Assembly (NCBI GenBank): GCA_963930645.1
Contig: OZ005662.1
Location: 4,035,436-4,099,435 of the forward strand
Direction of reading: 5' to 3'
Length of the DNA: 64,000 nt
From: Salticus scenicus
Lineage: Eukaryota > Arthropoda > Arachnida > Araneae > Salticidae
Within the stretch, counting starts at the first letter, position 1; every line of letters begins with the position of its first letter. The notes under the pieces were generated by a model. It was given only the letters and a program-made list of their open reading frames with translations, searched no databases and was not told where the DNA came from. A program made the position numbers and the translations under genes. Positions 57,301 to 64,000 of the stretch are shown here, piece after piece.

Positions 57301-58880
57301 AATTTTAAACATTCAGGAATCATTCCTCTTTTTGAAATAAATGATAAAATGCTCTTAAAAATATATTATTTCTTTTGATTTTGAAACTTGGCCATTTTTT
57401 AGCTTAAATAAACACATTATGTTTTTTAAGAGATAGAGAAATTTCGGACTCCTCATTTTAAAGAGAATTTCATAAGATTTAATTTGATGTCTACCTTGAT
57501 TATGTTAGTTAAAAAAATATTTTTATTTATTTATAAAGATAGTGTTTTGTAAACTTTTTGAAAAAAAAAAAAAAATACTAACTATAATAACTTGAACTTT
57601 TTAATAATGAATTATGACAAGTTACTGTTCATGTAAGAATATAATTATCATTACTTACATGGTAAAAGACCTCATTTTTAAAATTAGTAATCTATAAAAG
57701 ATGAATACACGTATGGATTTTACTATAGCTGAAGTCGAAGAATCCATAGCCTAGTGTAGGGAAGGGGCCGGCACCTGGAAAACAAATAAACCCCTACACA
57801 ATGCAGCTATGGAGGAGACTCCAGGTGTCAGGTTGAAAATCAACCGTGAAAGGCCTAATTTTTTTCTTTACAATATTTTGTTATTATTGTTCTTAAACTT
57901 TAAAGAAATTTATCTGTTAAGTTTAAAACAAATAATAACTGCTAAGCTTACATTGTAAAATACAGAAAAATAACTTTAAAGTAAGCTTTAAATATCAATT
58001 TATTCTTTTTAAGATATTTTGTATTTTCTTTTTCCCTCTCTATTAATAAACACAAGGTCATAGTAAATTTCTGCATAATTTGTCACTTTGTCATATGTTT
58101 TTAAACAGTAGGTACATAGAAAGAAATTAAGTAGTTAAATAATTTAAGTACTTAAATTAAACTCTTAATAGAAAGTATTGTTAGAGTATAACACATAATT
58201 TATTTTAACGTTTTTACAGTATATGTTTCATGTATAGAATTATGCAATATACTTAAGTTGTATGAAAAGTATTTTGAACATGAAGGACATTTTATACTAG
58301 ATATTATTAAAAATCATTGCAAATTCAGTGTAATCATTATAGTAGATATGTAGTAATTATCATACTAGTTAATTTTCAATTAAAATATTCTAATATCTAA
58401 AATAATTAATAAGATAAGATTTTTTAGTCTTTATATATACATTTTTTTTTTTTTTTTTTTCTTTCACCTTATTTACTAAGCCTAACTGTGAGTATTTTCC
58501 TGTGATTATTCTTATTTAAATGTTTATAGAATACTAATTCTTTTTTAATTTGTTAAAGCAATACTGTATATTTTTTTCTCTTACATGTAACATTTAGTAT
58601 ATATAAAATACAAAACTTACCCGTGGTTTATCTTTCAATCCAAATTTTGCTATGTCATTATTGAAAGATTCAAAATGGCTGCTGACCATAATGAATGATG
58701 AAACAGCAGTAAGATCTGTTTATTTCATTAGACCTGTTTTTAACAGTGCCAATATTTAATGTAATTGATTATTTGAGTTTGAAAGGGAGTGTGAGCTGTG
58801 ATGTAACATTTGTATCCATCACTGTATTATTATTATTATTATTATTTATTTTTTTTTAAGAGTATTTTAAAGCCCAAATG
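54378..58880 (+). repeat. S repeat copy 3, arm of the inverted pair with S2
   Basis: It begins ATTTGCGTACGTCATGGAAT and CACGGAACCAATCAGCTTCG and is colinear with the reverse complement of S2 to about 58880, with a 1637-bp Helitron inserted at 55562. Near the right end, CCGTGGTTTATCTTTCAATC and CAAAATGGCTGCTGACCATA are the mini-exon and YY1-like words. The mini-exon frame has an in-frame stop here as well. Without the Helitron the arm is about 2.86 kb, the same as S2. Confidence 0.75.
55562..57198 (+). mobile_element. Complete non-autonomous Helitron (1637 bp)
   Basis: The 5' end TCTATATATATAAAAATGAA followed by ...CGAGAACGGCTGAACGGATTT is the common arthropod Helitron start. The 3' end is GACCAGCGAAGCGGGCAAAG then CCTGCTAG, with a hairpin AGCGGGC/GCCTGCT and CTAG terminus. 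It lies between A (55561) and T (57199). S2 provides the unfilled site: AAAATATAA directly joined to TCTATAATATTT (reverse strand at about 29363-29385), exactly what remains if the element is removed. Inside, a unit with GTGAACAATAAAAATTACAT occurs at 56035, 56113 and 56233. There is no Rep/helicase coding region. Confidence 0.9.
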
Positions 58881-59189
58881 CATCATGCAGGAAATAAAAA
58901 GCATGCAGGAAATAAAAAAACATACCACCGCTACTTTAGAATGTAGAAAAAGAGGGGGGAAAAGGCTAAAAACCCCATAGGAATAGCATGGGAAGAAAAG
59001 CAAAACAACTCACAATGTCAAGTGTGTTAAAAAAAAAAAAAAACAGGCTCACACCGGAAGTAATAAAAGGACAAAATTGACTAGAAAAACACATCGAAGA
59101 GCGGGAATCGGGCGGGCTGGGGCATGGGTCCTGTCGTCCAGGATTAATACGACTCGCCTAGTACTGAAGTGTTAAAAGTTTACATAAAT
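58881..59189. other. Unassigned DNA, slightly GC-rich
   Basis: GCATGCAGGAAATAAAAA-type words are repeated at 58885-58920. A patch with CGGGAATCGGGCGGGCTGGG (59102-59121) and CCTGTCGTCCAGGATTAATA is unexplained. No frame. Confidence 0.35.
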
Positions 59190-59465
59190 TGCGATCACAG
59201 CGCCATCTGCTGGGCGATTCATCCCAAAATCTAATCAGCACCATTGCATGTCAGGGTCCAACTATATACCAAGTTTGGTTCAATTTCAGTCATTGGTTTG
59301 TGAGATACGGTGAAAAATATGAAATTTTGCAATCACAGCGCCACCTGCTGAGCGATTAATCCCCAAATCTAATCGGCACCATGCCCCGTCAGGTTCCAAC
59401 TATATACCAAGTTTGGTTGAATTTCATTCATTGGTTCGTGAGATACGGTGAAAACAAGAAATTAA
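59190..59465 (+). repeat. Two 138-bp type E tandem units with CTCF-like words
   Basis: CACAGCGCCATCTGCTGGGC (59196) and CACAGCGCCACCTGCTGAGC (59334) start two units that share CCCAAATCTAATC.GCACCAT, GTCAGG.TCCAACTATATACC and AAGTTTGGTT.AATTTCA.TCATTGGTT.GTGAGATACGGTGAAAA. The reverse complement of the first word, CCAGCAGATGGCG, fits the CTCF core CCASYAGRKGGCR. Same unit as in the element at 5905-6540. Confidence 0.7.
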
Positions 59466-60004
59466 TTTTTTTTGTACTGTGAATTCAGCATTACACCACT
59501 ACTTATGCATAGTAATATTTCCTAATATTTTTCTACATTTATGTAAACCACTGTTTCTGAATAGTTTTTTTTATATATTTTCATACTTAAAAAAAAATAT
59601 ATATATATATTACTAAATGTAAATGGTATTGCTGAAAGAGTTTGCAAAGAATTAGGCTGATTGACACGATAAGAATAAGAACTTAATATAAGAGTAAATC
59701 AGCCAGCCAAATAGTTACTATTCCGGTTTGAAGGATATTCGGCCAAAACTGCTATTCGGTGCAACCCTAATATATAATATGTTCATTTACTTCCTTTTTA
59801 AAGGAAATCTATTTATTTTTATGTTGATACTCCCCCCCCCCCCCCAAAAAAAAAAAAAAAAAAAAAACTTATTTAAATTGATATACATTTTTTTTTTTTT
59901 TTTAAATGCTTTTTGTATATTTAGACCAATTAATTTTTTTTTCCATTTTACCTCACATTAAGTTAAAAAATATATTTAAAATGAAATTTAAGGCAGACAG
60001 ATGA

Positions 60005-60679
60005 TTAACCCCTTGGGTATATTTGACGTCTGAGACACTTTTTTTTTGTTTTGCAATTCTAATTACTTGAAGACATCTTAATACTACATATGTCACCAAT
60101 ATTTTAGAAATAAATTCTTACGTAAAATGTACTGCTTTTACACCCAGTGGCAGAAAGTTTTGAAGCGGTCTGCGACAGGCTTTTAAAATTTCATAATATT
60201 TCTGCAAAATTTGCGTGTAATCAGGGGTGAAAATGGCTTACACTCAAAAAGCCTGAAAGCTGATGGTGACGGGGGGGCTTAACATCAGAGGTGATCTTGT
60301 GTAACAATACACGAATACAATTTTACTACAAAACAATATAGTATAAACAATTGTATTCATCAGTTCGTCTCATTCAATTAAATATTTTATAGCAATGTTT
60401 GACACAACGCAGAAAAAATAATTATAAATCATGAAAGTATTAGTTTTAGTTTTGATACAGAAATTTTTACAAGTGAATTGTTATCCGAAAGTTGCGGACA
60501 AATTTTTTTCTCAGTGCAGACAAAAACTGTCCGCAAGCCGATTTTCTGTGTCCGCGACTATGTCGCCTTGTCACGGTGTTTCTGCCACTGGGCTTTTACA
60601 TACTACTCCAAGCAACCAAAAATTATATCCGTTCCACATGAAAATATTTTCTCAAATAAATCCATACCCAAGGGGTTAA
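60005..60679. mobile_element. piggyBac-like MITE (S4 copy), split by a later insertion
   Basis: TTAACCCCTTGGGTAT at 60005 and ATACCCAAGGGGTTAA ending at 60679 are the same ends as 18090-18316. The extra length is the element at 60143-60592. Confidence 0.75.
60143..60592. mobile_element. 450-bp MITE with 8-bp target duplication (hAT-like)
   Basis: The inverted ends are CCCAGTGGCAGAAA and TTTCTGCCACTGGG. CTTTTACA flanks both sides (60135-60142 and 60593-60600). The S1 copy has a single CTTTTACA (read as TGTAAAAG near 18167) at the matching place, so it is a verified unfilled site. An 8-bp duplication fits hAT (P or Merlin types less likely). The 80-82 codon frames across it are incidental. Confidence 0.85.
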
Positions 60680-61460
60680 TCATTAATATTATAAAAAAGC
60701 ACCTCAGAACTGGTGTTTAAAAGTAATAAGTACAAAACTTTGAATAAACGCCATAAAATGCAAGAACTTGCAACAATTGTTTTAGGTCAAAACAAAACAT
60801 GATCTTTTGTCAGGCGAACAAAGTAGATAGATTACCACTTTATTTGTAACACTCCTGCCTATTTAGTTCACCTTACGAAAGCCCTTCAACCTAAAATTAT
60901 TGTGTGCATTACCTCTGTTTGCAACATTCATGCCTACTCTGTTCGCCTGACAAAGGTTGTGTTTTCTCTCAACACGAAACAACTGTTGCGAGTTCTTGCA
61001 TTTTATGGTGTTTATTCAAAGTTTTGTACTTTGTAATCACTAAAATGCAGAACCACACAAAAATATTCAAATAAATAATAGAATATAAGTGAAAATTGCT
61101 CAAGGTATGATTTTAGTTGTATTTTGCTTTTTACTATACTCTCATTTCATGGCATATAGTAAATATAAAAATATGTCATGGTTTTGCATGTTTACTTTTT
61201 TGTATGTAAGATTAACATTTGTATATAATTACCTGTTGTGTATAAGATCCATAGCTGGATCTCATGTTTTCCAGAAACAATATAGCTGATACTTTTCAGC
61301 TACATATGATAACGTAAATAATTAAATAAATGATTCAGGCTTTTGCAATTAAATGCAATAACTTTTATACTTAGCAGCCATTTTGAATTTTTTTAACTAA
61401 GAAAAAGAATGACATCAGCAAAATTTGGATTAAAAGATAAACCACAGGTATTTATTATCA

Positions 61461-62269
61461 GTACAAAAAAACCCTTAACGGGTTAAAAGTTTGTGACGCC
61501 GCTACTTTATGGCTATAAGAATTTGAAATATGAGTCTTAAAAATAATGATATCAAATTTTAAGTGACGCTTTGCAATTAGTTAAAATATACATAGATTTT
61601 CTTATTTGATCATTTACTTTCTACTTTTATTTATATTTATAATGCAAACGCAATATTTTTAGCTTCAAGATCAGACAGATATATAAAATACACTCACTGA
61701 TGCTTTTTCATTTACATTTCAAATTCAAAATAACAGTTTTAAAAGGAATGATATAAAAATTCCAGTGGCACCTCGGTGTTATTTTAAAAGATTTGTTTTT
61801 AGATTCCATTAAAACTACTTTTGTTTTGTCTAATAAAGTATATTTACATATTGAAACAGTGCTTTTAATTTTTAAATATACTCTCAAATAATTATACTTT
61901 CACTGAGTTTGCATTATAAATTAAAATTATTTATTTCAATAAATTGATTTATCTTTTGCATCACACTATGCAAGACATAGCATATCATAGTATCCAACAG
62001 TGAAAATTTGCACAAAGGGGTAGTGTGACATAAAGAAAACATTTACACAGATTTTACTTGCAGTCTTACAATGGTATTAAGATGATGATTCAAGTTTAAA
62101 AGAACCATATTTCAAACATTTTTTATTTCTTGAGATGTAGTCTTTTCTTTCGATACAGACTAGATGTAATAAATTACTTAAGTAAAATTTCACAAGCAAA
62201 AAAAAAAAAAAAAAAAGGAAGTCCTTTTGGCTCATTCAGAAAGATAGATTGATTTCTTTTTTTTTCTTA
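61461..62269. other. AT-rich DNA, no gene seen
   Basis: CCCTTAACGGGTTAA near 61470-61486 is a short inverted word like piggyBac-type ends, without a partner. An A tract lies at 62199-62216. No coding frame is supported. Confidence 0.45.
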
Positions 62270-62935
62270 TCAAGCAGCCGCTATTTTGAAACAATATGGC
62301 AGCTACAAATTATTAATGGACTTGGTAGAAATATTGATGTGGGTTAACTAAGCAAATCTGTTCATAAATACCTTTTATGTGATTTAGAAATTTTCCAGTA
62401 GCCAGCACTTGGAAACAAGATGATCGGCCAATTTGGCAAACAAGCATAACAAATGTATTTGGGAGATAATTCTACTGTACAGATTCAGTTTGAATTAATT
62501 CAGAATTACAAAAGTTATCACGTTGAAAAACTAAGTGGCTGCCACTTAGATAAAAATGACACAGCAAGTTGTTCAGTGAACTATTCTAACATATTTGAAA
62601 TATAAGTCCACTGTCCAACATTAGTTCAAATAAATTCAGTATTTCGAAAGTTATTGCAATAAAAAATTCTCAAGTAGTCGCAACTTGGAAACAAAATTCT
62701 AAAGAAACTTACCCACCAAAATCACACATATTTGAATGATAAATCCATTTTTCAACTTTGGTTTGAAATGATCAAGTATTTCAAAAGTTATCGCGATTAC
62801 AAATTTTCAAGTGGCCTCCACTAGAAAACAATATGATTGAGAGAAGTTATTTCGATACTTTTTTGTATATATTTATTTGTAGGTGGGGTTGTTATAAAAA
62901 AAGAAAATTTTCTGATGGCCACAATATACTAAGTC
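62270..62935 (-). mobile_element. HINE-like repeat, type D, about 137-bp units
   Basis: The minus strand begins TTAGTATATTGTGGCCATCA near 62933, the same 5' terminus as types C and E. The body has units marked on the plus strand by AGTAGCCAGCACTTGGAAAC (about 62400), AGTGGCTGCCACTTAG (62535), AGTAGTCGCAACTTGGAAAC (62675) and AGTGGCCTCCACTAG (62812): spacing about 136-139 bp. Adjacent AAAGTTATCGCGATTACAAA-like words recur. No 3' module is visible, so it is truncated. Unit sequence is unrelated to types C and E. Confidence 0.55.
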
Positions 62936-63038
62936 TAATATGTAATACAGCAAAACTAAAACTAAATCTGGTTGAAAAACACAATGCAGCCAGAAAAGTT
63001 TTTTGGGTTGGAATTCAATTTTAATTTTTAGTACATAA

Positions 63039-64000
63039 TTAGCGAGCTTTGCCCGCTAGCGGGTCAGTATTTTCAAATGAATCACTAACAGCAACTTTTA
63101 GTCTTAAGAAAATAAATTGAAAAAAAAAAAAAATCATTTATGAATGGGTAAAAAGTCGGCCCGTGTCCCCACTGCCTTCGGCAGAGCAGTCCCGTGCGCG
63201 CTGCATGCACATATTCCTTCCCTGACCCTTCGTGCCTCCTAAAAAATAATAAAAAAAAAAAAAAATCTGATTGGGTAAAAACTCTCACCGGGTCCCCACT
63301 GCCTCCGGCAGAGCAGACCCATGCTTGCGAGCACATGTGAAGGTATACGTGCGCTGCGCGCACATATTCCTTCTCGAATCAAAATTTTATTCTTAAGAAA
63401 ATTTTAAAAAATCCTTTCTCATCGGGTAATAATTTGGACCGGGTCCCCACTGCCTTCGCCAGCAAAGTCCTGTGCACGCACACAAGTTAAAGGACACACG
63501 TGCCGCATGCGCATATTCCTTCCCTGACACTTCATTTCCCCTAAAAAAGAAATCATTTCTGATCGGGTAAAACTCACACTGGATCCCCACTGCCTTCGGC
63601 AGCACAAACCCATGCGCGTGCACGTGTGAGGGTGTACGCGCGCTGCGCGCACAAATTCCTTCTGTGATAAAATTTTTATTCTTAAGAAAAGAAAAGAAAA
63701 AAATCATTTCTCATCGGTTAAAAAGTTGGACCGGCTCCCCACTGCCTTAGGCAGCGTAGTCCTGTGCACACTCAGCGTGCACAAGGTAGGGGGGACACGC
63801 GCGGTGCACGCCTATTTCTTCCTCACACTTTCAGCCCCGCCTAATTAACCTGCATATAACAATTTTGAACAATCTAACTCAATTAGCTGAGATGCAAAAG
63901 AAAACTGATTCAGGATACCTCAAAACGTGTAAATCTGGTGAAAACGTTCGATAATTTTAAAGAACTTTAAAATATCTTTCGAATGATGTATTAAAAAAAA
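63039..64000 (-). mobile_element. Helitron (3' part), continues beyond the window
   Basis: The minus-strand 3' end reads GACCCGCTAGCGGGCAAAGC then TCGCTAA, a hairpin (AGCGGGC/GCTCGCT) followed by the CTAA terminus and T. The interior has five GC-rich degenerate units with CCCCACTGCCT at 63167-63177, 63298, 63449, 63589 and 63741 (spacing 127, 151, 140 and 152, an alternating pattern), each with GGTAAAA.T..(G/C)ACCGGGT and TGCGCGCACATATTCCTTC words. Further in, GATACCTCAAAACGTGTAAA resembles the 3' module of the HINE-like repeats. The Arg/Ala/Cys-rich minus-strand frames at 63085-63707 come from these units. The 5' end lies outside. Confidence 0.65.

Larger units (their letters stand above)
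59560..61460 (-). repeat. S repeat copy 4, arm of the inverted pair with S1
   Basis: It is the reverse complement of S1 17390-18830, carrying the same foldback (about 60810-60955) and the same piggyBac-like MITE. On the plus strand at 61409, ATGACATCAGCAAAATTTGG then ATTAAAAGATAAACCACAG leads to GTATTT, an open 13-codon mini-exon with a donor word. Similarity to S1 stops about 11 bases beyond this donor. Confidence 0.7.

Noticed and set aside
27800..58880. One single 31-kb palindrome including the hAT-like pair
   Set aside because: The hAT-like copies have different 8-bp target duplications and unrelated flanks, so they are independent insertions; only S2/S3 are duplicated arms.
63085..63707. 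Minus-strand frames rich in Arg, Ala and Cys
   Set aside because: Encoded by GC-rich tandem units of a Helitron; the similar peptides are the repeat read in the same frame.

Overview
The window is gene-poor, AT-rich eukaryotic DNA. It has long poly(A)/poly(T) tracts, simple repeats, nested transposable elements and only one intact recognisable protein gene. Repeat style, a Kruppel-type zinc-finger gene and canonical Helitron ends suggest an arthropod, plausibly an arachnid. That assignment is inference; no diagnostic host gene is present.

Genes. A 12-finger C2H2 zinc-finger gene lies on the minus strand (39432-40526). A second copy about 7 kb away (46250-47360, minus) was produced by a segmental duplication that also copied upstream non-coding DNA. 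The second copy is decayed: a nonsense codon after finger 10, a frameshifting insertion, a further stop and a lost zinc-binding cysteine in finger 7. A broken RNase H fragment of a LINE lies at 50568-50935. A relatively CpG-rich, promoter-like island at 14740-15600 carries two exon-like open stretches that I cannot assign.

Mobile elements. Three Helitron sequences have canonical A|T-flanked CTRR 3' ends with hairpins (55562-57198 complete, 24490-25896 and 63039-64000 partial). A larger set of non-autonomous repeats (types A to E) combines a variable body of roughly 137-174 bp tandem units with a shared 3' module. In several copies the module ends in a small hairpin. Types A and B also have matching inverted motifs at both ends, an architecture known from Helentron-associated elements (HINE/DINE-1). 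Two hAT-like elements of about 2.1-2.2 kb (33877-36070, 51978-54100) have 8-bp target duplications and both carry an embedded tRNA-derived SINE. Several TTAA-flanked piggyBac-like MITEs, Tc1-like and pogo-like MITEs and foldback elements are also present.

Large-scale layout. A sequence called S here occurs four times: S1 15780-18830 (+), S2 27800-30620 (-), S3 54378-58880 (+), S4 59560-61460 (-). S1/S4 and S2/S3 form two nested inverted pairs. The S2/S3 arms are about 2.8 kb with a 24-kb spacer, and S3 is enlarged by a Helitron. The copies act as natural empty sites for one another, so insertions can be ordered in time: the Helitron in S3 and a 450-bp 8-bp-TSD element in S4 arrived after the duplications, while a piggyBac-like MITE arrived before.
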